Of a stretch of 64,000 nucleotides of DNA, positions 20,154-30,100 are shown piece by piece. Made by a program: the position numbers and the translations under genes. The notes under the pieces were generated by a model that was given only the letters and a program-made list of their open reading frames with translations, searched no databases and had not been told where the DNA came from. The first letter of the stretch is position 1. Every line of letters starts with the position of its first letter. Source of the stretch: Streptomyces syringium (GTDB lineage Bacteria; Actinomycetota; Actinomycetes; Streptomycetales; Streptomycetaceae); the NCBI RefSeq assembly GCF_017876625.1, contig NZ_JAGIOH010000001.1, forward strand, positions 248,001 to 312,000. The letters are read 5' to 3'.

Positions 20154-20319
20154 CGTCCCTCCGGGTGGTCGGTCTCAATGCCAGGCAGCACTGAGCCAAC
20201 CCCCGGAGGGATCGTCTGTTCGGAACCGACACGAATGGGTCCACGGAGAGGGAGATCAGCTGTCCGCCCAGCGGGGGCCGTCCCGTCCGCCTACAAGGAT
20301 CTTGCGCTGTCCGCTCTCA

Positions 20320-20696
20320 AGCCCAGGCGGCCAGGACCTCGAGGGTTTCGTCGACGTACCTCCACGCGGTGGCTTCGGACACACCGAAACCTGCCCCGAG
20401 CTGGGCGAACGTCTCGTTCTTCCGTAGATGAGCGAGCGCGAGGAGGGCTTGCTTGAAACAACCCAGCCTGCACCAGGGAAAGTCGATCTCGGTTCTGCGG
20501 GCATGCAGCAGCCATGCGACATGCTCGATGAGCTCGTGCGGGACATCGAGCATGGCAGGACACGGAACCAACGAAGCCCCCGGCATCGGTGTGATGAGTG
20601 GAATCACCACACCCACGACGGGGGCTTCGCCATGCCACACACCCTCGCTGACCTGCACATTCACCCCTCGGACAGGGGATGAAAGAGGTTCACTGC
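20320..20696 (-). pseudogene. DDE_4 transposase N-terminal part, cut by IS21
   Basis: Encodes HELIEHVAWLLHARRTEID, FKQALLALAHLRKNETFAQL and GFGVSEATAWRYVDETLEVL, almost identical to the element at 53868-54762, and stops at LAAWA where the IS21 end begins. The terminal repeat (GATGAAAGAGGTTCACT) is at about 20679. Confidence 0.8.
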
Positions 20697-20729
20697 CCCA
20701 TGGCCCTACACCTGAGGCCGATAGCCCGT

Positions 20730-20819
20730 CACGATCTCGCGCGCAGGTGTCCCAGTCGGTGGCACCGGCCTGTCCGTCCTGGTCGGCGTGGGGCCAGCGC
20801 CGTTGGCTCTGTCGATATC
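20730..20819 (-). pseudogene. Partner-gene 3' remnant behind propeller copy 4
   Basis: In a frame different from the preceding propeller stop, this stretch encodes PHADQDGQAGATDWDTC, matching the C-terminus of the 246-aa partner protein (PHAEEDEQTGATNWDTF). The rest of that partner copy is gone. Confidence 0.65.
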
Positions 20820-21851
20820 TCAGCCGCCTTCGACAATCGCGCCGATTCCCACGGCCATGTCTTTGTGTGCCTCCAGGGGTAGGTTTTTCGAGTGTTCTGA
20901 GGAAATATGGCTTTCCCTGTTTCCGTCGTAATCGCAGAGGTTACACCACATCGACTTGCTGTCATACCTGGTGAATAGTACGCGCCCCGCCCCAATGGCG
21001 AAGAAGAATACCATTCCAGATCCCGATTTAGGCCCCATTTTCTTTTCCTCGCTAGCGAGCTCGACGCTATGGAATTGACCCGCGTAAAGAAAATAGGCGG
21101 TTGTGTTGCTGACGCGTACTGGCCATCCCGCACTTTCGGCGAGTGAGCGTTCATAGGATTTGTTTGTCGTGGTGTCGATGACGGTGCATTTATTTTGACT
21201 GAAGGAGGTGACGATGAGGTGGCGTTCGTCGGGGGTGAGGGTAATTTTTTCGGGGCTCGGGATTGTGTTCCATTGGGGGCGGTCGGCGAGGTAGTGCACT
21301 CCTGGCGGGTGGGGCATGGGTTTGAGGTCTTTGGTAACGGCAGCGGCTTTGCCGTCGTTGCTTTGGATGAGGGCGAAGGCGTGGGTGCCGTCGGAGGTGA
21401 TGGCGAGGTCCATGATCGGCCTGCCGTGGGCTTCGACGACTTCGTAGGGAGCGGGGGCGGAGTTTGTCTTGCGGGTCTTGCCGCTGGAGTCCAGCGGAAA
21501 GGTGTAGATAAAGCCGTCGCTGCCGCCACAGTACAGACGCTGGTCGACATGGGCTGGCTGGCCGAAGCCGCCGGCAAGGGCCGCGCACCACAGTTTCGCC
21601 CCTTTACCGGCCTGCAGGTGAGCTACGGTCGGGCTCTTGGGATTACTGACATCGAACTCATCGACGCTCTCGGAGCCGCTCCCACCAGCGCGGTAGACCA
21701 GCGACCGGGGGGTATCCACCAGGAGAATTCCGGCCTGGTTGGGGGCCAGTCCGCCCTCCAGGCTGCTCACGGGATCGCTCACAGTTCGCGTGCTGGTGTC
21801 GATGGTCCGGATACGGAACGGCGCGGGCGTGTACAGGGTGAGCTTACTCAT
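20820..21851 (-). CDS. Beta-propeller family protein, copy 4
   Basis: A 343-residue member of the second major subtype, shared with copy 5: start MSKLTLYTPAPFRIRTIDTS, core AALAGGFGQPAHVDQRLYCG, blade LTPDERHLIVT, and an end (MAVGIGAIVEGG) quite unlike NLLLEV. A GGAAGA ribosome site lies 12 bases upstream, directly after the TAA of what was a partner gene. The original partner is separated from this start by an IS5 element inserted at that stop codon. No signal peptide is visible. The 3' third is markedly AT-richer than the core. Confidence 0.9.
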   Translation of the reverse strand: MSKLTLYTPAPFRIRTIDTSTRTVSDPVSSLEGGLAPNQAGILLVDTPRSLVYRAGGSGSESVDEFDVSNPKSPTVAHLQAGKGAKLWCAALAGGFGQPAHVDQRLYCGGSDGFIYTFPLDSSGKTRKTNSAPAPYEVVEAHGRPIMDLAITSDGTHAFALIQSNDGKAAAVTKDLKPMPHPPGVHYLADRPQWNTIPSPEKITLTPDERHLIVTSFSQNKCTVIDTTTNKSYERSLAESAGWPVRVSNTTAYFLYAGQFHSVELASEEKKMGPKSGSGMVFFFAIGAGRVLFTRYDSKSMWCNLCDYDGNRESHISSEHSKNLPLEAHKDMAVGIGAIVEGG

Positions 21852-21866
21852 GGCGGTTCTTCCTTA

Positions 21867-22765
21867 GAGCTCGTAACGCGATCATGGTTTGCGTTTCTTG
21901 AGGCGTCGCCAGCAGATAAGGCTGCAGGCCAGGGAGATGAAGGCGTCGTGGAGTTCGGTTCGTCGTTCCCAGCGGACGGCGAGGCGTTTGAAGTGGTGGA
22001 GGAGGGCGAAGGTCTGCTCCACGACGTAGCGGAGCTGGCCGATGCCCTTGATGTTCGGGGCTCCTTTGCGGGAGATGACGGGCAGGATCCGGCGCTTGCG
22101 GAGTTCGTCGCGGTTCGGGTTGGAGTCGTAGCCCTTGTCTCCGAGCAGGACGTCGGGGCGTCGGCGCGGGCGGCCGGGGCGGCCCGCGATCGGCGGGATG
22201 CCGTCGACAAGGGTGAGGGTCTGGGTGACGTCGTTGACGTTGGCCGCGGTCGTGATCACCTTGAGTGGGGTGCCGCGTCCGTCGCAGATCAGGTGGTGTT
22301 TGCTGCCCGTCTTGCGCCGGTCGACCGGCGACGGACCGGTGTCGGCACCCCCTTTTTCGCGCGGATGTGAGAGCCGTCCACGCAGGCCCTGGACCAGTCG
22401 AGTTGGCCGGCCGCGTTCAGCTCGGCCAGCAGAATCCGGTGGAGCTGGTCGAAGACGCCGGCCTGCTGCCACCGTTCCAGGCGGCGCCAGCAGGTCTGCC
22501 CGGAGCCGAACCCCAGCTCCAGCGGCAGGAGCTGCCAGGCTATGTCGTCGTAGAGGACGTAGAGGATGCCCTGCAGGCAGAGCCGGTCTGCCACTGGCCG
22601 TGGTCCCGGCGACCGCTCGGGCCAGGGCGGCAGCAGCGGTTCGATCAGCGTCCACAAGTCGTCATCCACGGTCCACGGCCGAGTGCTCACACCACCACGA
22701 ACGGCCAAATCGCCAGACTGGTCACGCCCGACCAGGGCAACTCAACAAGATCGTGTTACGAGCTC
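21867..22765 (-). mobile_element. IS5-family (IS427-type) element, 899 bp
   Basis: Near-perfect terminal inverted repeats, GAGCTCGTAACGCGATC and GATCGTGTTACGAGCTC, are flanked by a TTA duplication (21864-21866 and 22766-22768). The right-hand TTA is the complement of the partner remnant's stop codon. Confidence 0.9.
21882..22690 (-). CDS. IS5-family transposase, two frames joined by probable -1 frameshift
   Basis: The first frame starts at GTG 22690 (VSTRPWTVDDDLWTLIEPLL) and reaches VDGSHIRAKKG. The second frame carries the catalytic remainder (KTGSKHHLICDGRGTPLKVI, VLLGDKGYDSNPNRDEL, VVEQTFALLHHFKRLAVRWE). They join at AAAAAGGGGG (22348-22357), a slippery run at the place where IS427-type elements commonly shift. 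The element is otherwise intact, so it is likely active rather than dead. Confidence 0.85.
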
Positions 22766-22874
22766 TTAGCTGGTCTTGAGCTGGAAGGTGTCCCAGTCGG
22801 TGGCGCCGGTCTGTTCACTCTGTTGGCGCGCGGGGTGACGGGGCGCCCGGGCGGCGTCGGGCTCTGTCGGTGCC
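22766..22874 (-). pseudogene. Partner-gene 3' remnant between propeller copies 5 and 4
   Basis: Directly after the copy 5 stop, another frame encodes QSEQTGATDWDTFQLKTS followed by TAA. This matches the C-terminus of the 246-aa partner (EQTGATNWDTFQLKTS). Only about 35 codons survive, and the IS5 element begins exactly after the stop. Confidence 0.75.
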
Positions 22875-23909
22875 TCAGCCGCCTTCGGCGATCACGCCGA
22901 ATCCCACGGCCATGTCTTTGTGTACCTCCAGCGATAGGTCTTTCGAGTGTTCTGAAAAAATATAGGCTTCCCCGTTTCCGTCATAATCGCAGAGGCTGCA
23001 CGACATCGACTTGCTGTTGGGTCCGGTGAACAGTACGCGTCCCGCCCCGGTGGCGACGAAGAATCCCATGCCAAATCCATTCGCTTTTGGTCCCGTTTTC
23101 GTTTCGTCGCTTGCGAGATCGACGCTATGGAATTTATTTACGCATAGAAAATAGGCGGTAGTGTTGTTGATGTGTACTAGACATCCCGCATCGGCGGCGA
23201 GTGAACGTTCATAAGATTTGGTTGTCGTGGTGTCGATGACGGTGCATTTCTTTTCACCGAAAGCAGTGACGATGAGGTGGCGTTCGTCGGGGGTGAGGGT
23301 AATTTTTTCGGGATATGGGATTGTGTTCCATTGGGGGCGGTCGGCGAGGTAGTGCACTCCTGGCGGGTGGGGCATGGGTTTGAGGTCTTTGGTAACGGCA
23401 GCGGCTTTGCCGTCGGCGCTTTGGATGAGGGCGAAGGCGTGGGTGCCGTCGGAGGTGATGGCGAGGTCCATGATCGGCCTGCCGTGGGCTTCGACGACTT
23501 CGTAGGGAGCGGGGGCGGAGTTTGTCTTGCGGGTCTTGCCGCTGGAGTCCAGCGGAAAGGTGTAGATAAAGCCGTCGCTGCCGCCACAGTACAGACGCTG
23601 GTCGACATGGGCTGGCTGGCCGAAGCCGCCGGCAAGGGCCGCGCACCGCAGTTTCGCCCCTTTACCGGCCTGCAGGTGAGCTACGGTCGGGCTCTTGGGA
23701 TTACTGACATCGAACTCATCGACGCTCTCGGAGGGGCTCGCGCTAACGCGGTAGACCAGCGACCGGGAGGCATCCTGCAGGAGAATTCCGGCCTGGTAGG
23801 GGGGCAGTCCGCCCTCCAGGCTGCTCACGGGATCGCTCACAGTTCGCGTGCTGGTGTCGATGGTCCGGATACGGAACGGCGCGGGCGTGTACAGGGTGAG
23901 CTTACTCAT
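22875..23909 (-). CDS. Beta-propeller family protein, copy 5
   Basis: A 344-residue member close to copy 4 in both core and C-terminus (DKFHSVDLAS-like segment, GAGRVLFTG, CSLCDYDGNGEAYIFSEHS, end VGFGVIAEGG). Start MSKLTLYTPAPFRIRTIDTS with a GGAGA site nine bases upstream. It is the copy nearest the only complete partner gene (24687-25427), from which it is separated by a degenerate IS5 element at the partner's stop codon. It ends the long minus-strand gene block. No signal peptide is visible. Confidence 0.9.
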   Translation of the reverse strand: MSKLTLYTPAPFRIRTIDTSTRTVSDPVSSLEGGLPPYQAGILLQDASRSLVYRVSASPSESVDEFDVSNPKSPTVAHLQAGKGAKLRCAALAGGFGQPAHVDQRLYCGGSDGFIYTFPLDSSGKTRKTNSAPAPYEVVEAHGRPIMDLAITSDGTHAFALIQSADGKAAAVTKDLKPMPHPPGVHYLADRPQWNTIPYPEKITLTPDERHLIVTAFGEKKCTVIDTTTTKSYERSLAADAGCLVHINNTTAYFLCVNKFHSVDLASDETKTGPKANGFGMGFFVATGAGRVLFTGPNSKSMSCSLCDYDGNGEAYIFSEHSKDLSLEVHKDMAVGFGVIAEGG

Positions 23910-23921
23910 GGCGGTCTCCTA

Positions 23922-24686
23922 GACGTTGTTTTACTTGGTTGATGAGGCTGGTGGCGAGGAAGTGTTCTGGCTTGCGTTCGTAGCGGCGGTGGAGCCTGCG
24001 GCAGCTAGTGAGCCAGGACGGGCGATCCGCGGGGTGATCTGGGAGAGCGGAGCCATCGTCGCAGGTGAGGAGAGTCGTAGCCGTTGTCGCCATGGAGCTT
24101 GTCTGGCCGTTTGCGGCGGGGGCCGCGGCTGCTGCGAACCGGAGGTATCGACACCACAAGGGGCTGGAGTGCGAGGCTGTGGTGGGTGTTGGCCGCGTCA
24201 ATGGCGACCGGCAGGCCGGATCGGTCGCTGACGAGATAGATCTTCGATCCTTTTTTGCCGCGATCGGTCGGATTCGACCGATCAACAGCCCCCTTTGAGA
24301 GCGCGGACGCTCACAGAGTCGATGGCGCAACGAGACCAGTCCTGCTCGCCCTGTACGCCTAAGTTCGTCCAGGATGACGCAGTGGAGCCGGGCCCAGACC
24401 CGCTCATTGCTCCCGCGGGCGCAGCGCCGGTAGACCGTCAGCCAGGCCGGCCCGAACAACGGCGGCAACTGTCGCCACGTGCAGCCGGTGGTGACGAACA
24501 CGATCGCGGCCAGACACTCATGGTCCCCCGCCCGCCGCCGGCCGCCGGCCGCCACCCTGCGGGCTTACCACCACCGTCTCGGGCCCCGCACGCCGGAACA
24601 ACTCCCACAACTCATCCGGCACCAACCGCTCGGCAAGCCCCGTCATGCCCAGCACAGCAAACCAACCCACCAAAGGAACCAGCGTC
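23922..24686 (-). mobile_element. Degenerate IS5-family element
   Basis: Ends GACGTTGTTTTAC and GTAAA-less AACCAGCGTC form a weak inverted repeat flanked by CTA and TTA. The minus strand encodes VPDELWELFRRAGPETVVV, AIVFVTTGCTWRQLPPLFG, then GLLIGRIRPIAAKKDRRS and RKPEHFLATSLINQVKQRL in shifted frames. It is inserted at the stop codon of the partner gene, the same position as the IS427-type element beside copy 4. Confidence 0.75.
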
Positions 24687-25427
24687 TTAGCTGGTCTTGA
24701 GCTGGAAGGTGTCCCAGTTGGTCGCCCCGGTCTGTTCGTCCTCCTCGGCGTGGGGGGTGACGGTGTACCAGGTGTGGGTGGCATCGAGGAGCAGGATGGT
24801 TTTGCGGTCGATGGCCATGGCGGTGCGGACGTCGAAGGTGAGGGTCTTGGGGTCCGCGGACAGGGAGCTGGTGCTGGTGTCGGTGTCGGTGAGCCAGTAC
24901 TTGTTGCCGGTGAAGACGATGGCGAGTGCGCGGCTGGGTTCGATGAGTGAGGTGGCCGCGGTGAACTGTTTTGCTGCTGCGGGCAGGTCGGTGAGCAGGC
25001 CGGTGAGAGGTTGGTCGGGGCGGGGCTTGAGCCTGTACCAGGCACTCTTGTTCTTCTCGTCCTGGGGGTCGTAGGGCTTGGCTTGGCTGTTGGGTGCCAG
25101 GACGGTGTGTCCGCTCGCGCCGCTCTGGATGAAGTACGGCAGGTTGCGTTTCACGATGGCGGCGAGTGTGGTCTTTTCCTTTGTCAGGTAGTCGCGGTAG
25201 CCGACCCACAGGGGGCTGACGTCGCGTGGGTTGGGGCCGTAGCGGCTGGTGTCCCAGGTGGGGGTGGGGGTGGTGTTCTTCAGGGTGCGGATGTAGACGG
25301 TGGCCTGGGTGGTGAGGAAGAAGGCTTGTCCGAGTTCGGCGCCTTGTGCGGGTGCGGTGTCGTAGGGGTGGGGGAGGTAGAAGGCGACGCTGACATTGGA
25401 GAGTCCGTCGGGTCCGGAGATGGTCAT
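24687..25427 (-). CDS. Partner protein of the propeller unit, 246 aa
   Basis: I do not recognise the family. The ATG at 25427 (MTISGPDGLSNVSVAFYLP) has an AGAAAGG site about ten bases upstream; a longer frame to 25586 is Pro/Arg-rich and unlikely to be translated. The protein is beta-rich, with no signal peptide or membrane segment. Its C-terminal 80 residues contain aromatic strand pairs (RALAIVFTGNKYWLTD and TILLLDATHTWYTVTPH) reminiscent of hemopexin-like or propeller blades, which is a resemblance only. Remnants of this gene lie beside copies 4, 5 and 7, and traces precede copies 2, 3 and 6. In the ancestral order its stop lay 12 bp before a propeller start. Confidence 0.8.
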   Translation of the reverse strand: MTISGPDGLSNVSVAFYLPHPYDTAPAQGAELGQAFFLTTQATVYIRTLKNTTPTPTWDTSRYGPNPRDVSPLWVGYRDYLTKEKTTLAAIVKRNLPYFIQSGASGHTVLAPNSQAKPYDPQDEKNKSAWYRLKPRPDQPLTGLLTDLPAAAKQFTAATSLIEPSRALAIVFTGNKYWLTDTDTSTSSLSADPKTLTFDVRTAMAIDRKTILLLDATHTWYTVTPHAEEDEQTGATNWDTFQLKTS

Positions 25428-25886
25428 CGCGGGGGCCTTTCTGGGGCGGGAGGATGGTGCATACGTGCGGGTTGCGGGCTGGAGGGCGGTGTCTGCAGAA
25501 GTCGTCACCGGGTTTTCGGTCTGCCGGGACGGCGTGGCGCTGCGGCGGGTTTGGAGTGGCTGCGGCTTCGGGTAACCGATCTTCATGGGCCCTGATCGGC
25601 TCTTGGTGACGGGCGGCAGGTGGGAGGGAGCGGATTTCTGGGGGTGCCTGGCTTGCGGCCTGTTTTCGGGGCCGTCATCGGGTCGGCGGTTGTGCTGGCG
25701 TTGTGTGGTGGGTCTCCTTTAGCTGTGGCTCCTTCTCGCCGTTGGTTGCTGCGGGCGGCGAGTGCGGAGCGGCTTTCTTGCCGTTTCGAGAGGTGCGCAG
25801 GCGCTGTGTGGGCTGGCGGCGGGGCGCCCCGGCGGCTGGTCGGGGGGCTCGGCGGAGGGTTGCTGTCGGGGGCGGTCTGTGGTGTG
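25428..25886. other. Intergenic gap in the minus-strand block
   Basis: 459 bp without a convincing gene. It is long enough for a separate promoter in front of the 246-aa partner gene, so that gene may be transcribed independently of the block upstream. Confidence 0.4.
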
Positions 25887-27080
25887 TCAGCCAGATGGGG
25901 TGATGCTGCCTGCGCCCAGGGGAATCCAGCGGATGCTGATTCCGGAACCCTTCTCCGCTACTCCCCCGATGGTGAAGTAGTTTCCTGCCGCGACGAAGAA
26001 TTCGGTGTAGTTCCAGTCTCCGGCGCTGCTGAGGGTGACCCGGCGGGCTTCCAGGCCCAGGCCGGGAGGGTCATTGAGGTCCGGCACTGTCTTGCCTGTA
26101 GGCGTATCGCTGACGGTGAACGTGATCTGTGCGGGCTTTCCGTTGCCGGTGAGGCTGGCGCATACGATGCCGTCAGTGTCAGGGGTATAGGCCTTGAAGG
26201 CGGTCGGGTCCGTACCGGTCACCTTGAGGTTGCCTGCCAGCAGTTGGACTTGGCCCATGACTTTCGTGGTGCCGGTGACGATGAGCGGGCCGGTCTGGAA
26301 GGTGCCGCGGTTGACGAAGACCACGGTACTCAGGGAGCAGTGGACCTTGGTGTGGCCTGAGCTGTCGCCGACTTCTGCGGTCAGTCGGAAGAACGAGTGG
26401 TTGTGCAGGGCTTCGGTGTCGGTGGTGAGGACGAGGCCTTGGGAGCCGTCGGTGATTGTGCGGATGCCTTCGTGGGCGTAGCCCTGTTCGTCGAAGCCGA
26501 CCCAGTCCAGGTCGAGTTTGGCCGGCTTGTTCAGGTACCAGCTCAGGCGGGCGGACTGGCCGTTTTCGACGAGTTGGGGTTTGGCCTCGAGGCTGTGGAA
26601 CTCAAATCCGGGGGGCGCCTTGGTCAGCTGCCGGCGCTCGGCGTCGTTCTTGTTGATGGCGACCTCGACCCAGGTGGTGCCGACCTTTTCGTTGATCTGG
26701 ACCTTGGAGAGTTTGATGCACAGCGGGTCGGTCGCGGTGAGGGTCTTGTCCTTGTCCTTGTCCGCGTGGACGGTGAAGGTGCTCGTCTTTTTGTCCGGGC
26801 TCAGGGCCGGGGGGCTGGCTGTCCAGCGTGTGTTGCTGTGCAGCAGGCTGACGCTGCGCTGGAAGTCTTTCTTTTCGCCTCGTTCGGTCAGGTCCTCTGG
26901 GGTGTCTCCGCAGGGGATGGTGATGCGGATGCTGTCGCACTGGGCAGTGGGGGTGAGCGGCGCGATGCGGATTTCGATGTCGCCCGTGGCCAGGCCGGTG
27001 GCTTCTTTGGCCTGGAGCGGGTTGGGGGTGGTCATGACACCGATGCTGAAACCCGAGTCGGACTGAACGAATGTGTACAT
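25887..27080 (-). CDS. Hypothetical beta-rich protein, 397 aa
   Basis: The ATG at 27080 (MYTFVQSDSGFSIGVMTTP) follows an AGAAAGAAGG site; the frame extends upstream through sequence of shadow composition. The protein looks all-beta. Residues 1-130 contain a strand-rich domain (GDIEIRIAPLTPTAQCDSIR), the middle has an Ig-like segment (QSARLSWYLNKPAKLDLDWV), and the end is YTEFFVAAGNYFTIGGVAEK. There is no signal peptide. It starts 34 bp after the 1167-aa gene and is probably co-transcribed with it. The Ig-like middle suggests a structural or binding role; I recognise no catalytic motif. Confidence 0.8.
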   Translation of the reverse strand: MYTFVQSDSGFSIGVMTTPNPLQAKEATGLATGDIEIRIAPLTPTAQCDSIRITIPCGDTPEDLTERGEKKDFQRSVSLLHSNTRWTASPPALSPDKKTSTFTVHADKDKDKTLTATDPLCIKLSKVQINEKVGTTWVEVAINKNDAERRQLTKAPPGFEFHSLEAKPQLVENGQSARLSWYLNKPAKLDLDWVGFDEQGYAHEGIRTITDGSQGLVLTTDTEALHNHSFFRLTAEVGDSSGHTKVHCSLSTVVFVNRGTFQTGPLIVTGTTKVMGQVQLLAGNLKVTGTDPTAFKAYTPDTDGIVCASLTGNGKPAQITFTVSDTPTGKTVPDLNDPPGLGLEARRVTLSSAGDWNYTEFFVAAGNYFTIGGVAEKGSGISIRWIPLGAGSITPSG

Positions 27081-27114
27081 GTCGGCCTTCTTTCTGGGCG
27101 GGGTGTTGTGCTGG

Positions 27115-30100
27115 TCAGGAGGAGGGGGGTGTGTGGCGGGTGAAGGCTTCCAGGAGCTGCAGGAAGCCGGCGCGGGCCTGGGCGGGGTCGGGCGGGAACA
27201 CGGCGTCGGCGGTGGGGGGTGTGAGGTTGGGCTGGCTGCTCCACTGGGTGGCGGAGGCGCGTTGGGCCCATTGCCACTGCCCGGTGAAGGCACTGGGCTT
27301 GGGCATACGGATGGTGTTCTGGTCGGGGTCTGGCGGGGTGAGCAGGGGGTCGGTGGAGAAGGGGATGCTCAGGGCGTCCAGGCCGGCGCGCACGGCAGGC
27401 TCGGGGATGCGGTAGAACCGCGTCGGCAGGATGTCGGTGACGGCGTGGAGCTTTTGCCAGGGGTCGACCAGGACGGTGACGAAGCGCCCGGTGCTCGCGG
27501 GCAGCGGGCTGGCGACGCAGGGCACGGTCAGATCCGGATCGTCGGCGGGCAGATGCTTGAGAACCGTGCACTCAGCAGGAACCGGGTGGGGGGTGCGCAA
27601 CTGGTTGTAGTGGTCGTCGAGGAAGTAGCCGATGAGGCCGTCTTCGGTCAGGTCGGCGGCGCCCAGCCGCAGCGGCCACTGGGTGGTGAGGGTGTCGCTG
27701 GGGGTGGTGCCGGGGACGGTGGGGCCGGGCGGGGGGCCGTCGAGTTCGATGGCCAGGCGCAGGCGGAGAAGGGCGAGGGGGCGGCCGGCCAGCAGGGCGA
27801 GTGCGGCGGTGTCCTGGTCGGTGCGGGCGGTGGTGGTCAGTCCGGCGTCGATGAGGGTGATCAGGTCCTCAAGGGCGGTGGTGCTCAGGCCGTCGAGGTA
27901 GGCGTGGACTTTGTCCAGGGTGGTGTTGCTGTCGAGGGTGCGGCCAGCGGGCAGGGGCAGGGTCAGGTGGGCGGCCTGGGCGGGGTCGGCGCCGCGGCGG
28001 TATTCGCTCAGCGGCATGCCCGTGCCGGTGTACAGGACCAGGGAGTGGTCGAGGCGGTTGGGCAGGAGCCAGCCGGCCAGGGTGGGCGCGAGGTCAGGGA
28101 CGTCGGGGGCGAGGTTGCGGTCGTCGTCGGGGTCGACGGCGTCGATGCGTAGGCGGGCCGGGTGGAGCAGCCGTGGGGGCAGCTGGACGACTTTGCCGCG
28201 GAAGGACGTCATGTCCTTGACGATCTTGTCTTTGGCGGGTGGGCTGTTGGTGTAGACCGTCGTCTGGTCGAGCATGAGGGAGGCGGTCTGGCCGAAGCGG
28301 TCGATGAGGGTGACTTCCTCCAGGTAGATCTGGCCGGCCCGAACCGGCTGGAAGCCGGAGTGGGCGGGGTCGGCCGCGGGCAGGGGCAGGCGCACCGTTC
28401 GGGCGGTGGTGCCGGGTGTGGTCTCGGTCAGCTGCTGGGCGACGGCCCGGTCGGTGTTGTCGGTGTTGTCGGGTGAGGGCAGGTAGTAGGGCATGGGGCT
28501 GCGCTGGAGGAACCAGGCGTTGAGGCCCTGCAGACTTTGGGAGAGCATGTCGGAGCGGTGGGCGGTGTCGGAGAAACGTCGGTAGGCGGGCGTGACGTCT
28601 TCGGAGCGGTTGCGGGCGATGTGGTCGGCCTTGCGGGAGGCGACGAATCCGGGCAGAGGAGTCAGGGAGAGGCGCCCGCCGAGGGTGCTGGGGGTGTGGT
28701 CGCCGCTGCCTTTCCAGGCGTAATGCGTGCCGTTGAAACTCCACAGCGGCTTGTGCTCGGCCGAGGTGTAGGGGATGGGGGCGCAGCGGCCCTTCCATTC
28801 CAGGAGCAGGGGGGACCAGGGCGGTCGCCAGGCCCGGGTGTGGGGGGAGAGGGCGTGGGCAGTGGGGGTGTGCTCGGGGGCGGTCAGCAGGTGCTGCAGG
28901 AGGCTGTCGGCGTCCTGGTCGGGGAGTGGGTGGTGGGCGGCCTTGTCGAGGGCGGTGAACTCGGCGAAGGCCTTGGCGGCGAGGCTGCGCAGGTGTTCGG
29001 GCACCAGGTCGGTGTAGGGGGGATCGACGCGGTCGGTGGCGGGCAGGCCGGGCAGGGTGGTGAGCAGCTCATCGGGCAGGCGGCAAGACAGCGGGCCTTG
29101 GGGGGTCAGGGGCTGGTCGATGCCGGGGCCCTGCAGGAGGATGGTGGGGTCTTGCGGGTGCTCGTAGGGGGCCGCGGGGGACGGGGTCAGCGAGAGGCCG
29201 GCGGCCTGGGCGGCCTGGTGCACGCTGGCCTGCTGGCGGGCGACGTCTTGGCGGAGCGCGGCGGCGGCGTCACGCTGATGGGTGGCCTCCTCCAGAGCGT
29301 GTCGCAGCTGGGCCTCCAGGGCCTTGGCGTTCTGGGTCTGGCCCCCGGTCTGGCTGATGCCTTTCAGGCGCCAGAGGTCGGCCAGGCGCTGGCGGGCCTG
29401 GGCGAGTGCGGCGTCCGCTTGCCGCAGCTGTGCTTGCCGGTGGTTGAGGTCGGCCAGGTCGTCGGTGCTGGGCGGCTGGGCATCGGGGGTTTGGGGCGGG
29501 GTGGGGGTGTGCGGATCGGTCAGGGACCACTGCGGGCTGGTCGGCGCGGTGCCGAACCCAGCGGCGTGCTGGGCGAAGGCGGTTTTGACGGGCCCGTCGG
29601 GCGTGTTGAGGTATTCGCAGGTGCCGGCCAGCAGGGCGGTCAGGGCCTGGTGGCGGCGCTCGGCAGCGGTACTGCGCTCGCCAGGTCCGGCCTTGGGGCC
29701 GTCGGTGGGAGGCAGCGCGCTCCACGCGTCATCGACGTTGCTGCCGACGGCGATGCTCACGCTTGCGGCGTTGGGCCTGTTGACGGGCTCGCCGGCTCCC
29801 GATCCGCTCAGGGCCAAGACCGTGCCGTAGTAGACGGAGCCGGCTCCGGCAGCGTCAGGCTGCTGCAGCTTCCAGCGCAGGGATTCCAGCGCCTGCTTGG
29901 CGTCCTTGGTGCGGGCGGGGTCGTAGGCGGCGTTGGAGTACCAGCCCAGGACGCAGTAGCTGAGCGTCCACTTCTCTTCGGGATGTTGCACGTTGTCGCT
30001 GGGCCAGTCCTCACTGCCGTCGTGGAAGGACAGGACGTTTTCGTTGTAGGGCTGGAAGGCGGAGAAGGTGGGCAGGCCGGGGCCGAGGATGTCGAGGAAC

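Larger units (their letters stand above)
17635..20319 (-). mobile_element. IS21-family element, copy A (2685 bp)
   Basis: Defined by comparison with copy B at 44035-46719, which has the same length and encodes identical IstA and IstB in the opposite orientation. The ends begin TGAGAGCGGACAGCGC and finish CCGTGTGGACA-like sequence. Both ends contain repeated GCGGACA motifs, as is usual for IS21 transposase-binding sites. Flanking bases (GGGCT and CCAAG on the minus strand) do not form a target duplication, and 285 bp of the surrounding DDE_4 element is missing, so this copy has been rearranged since insertion. Confidence 0.85.
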
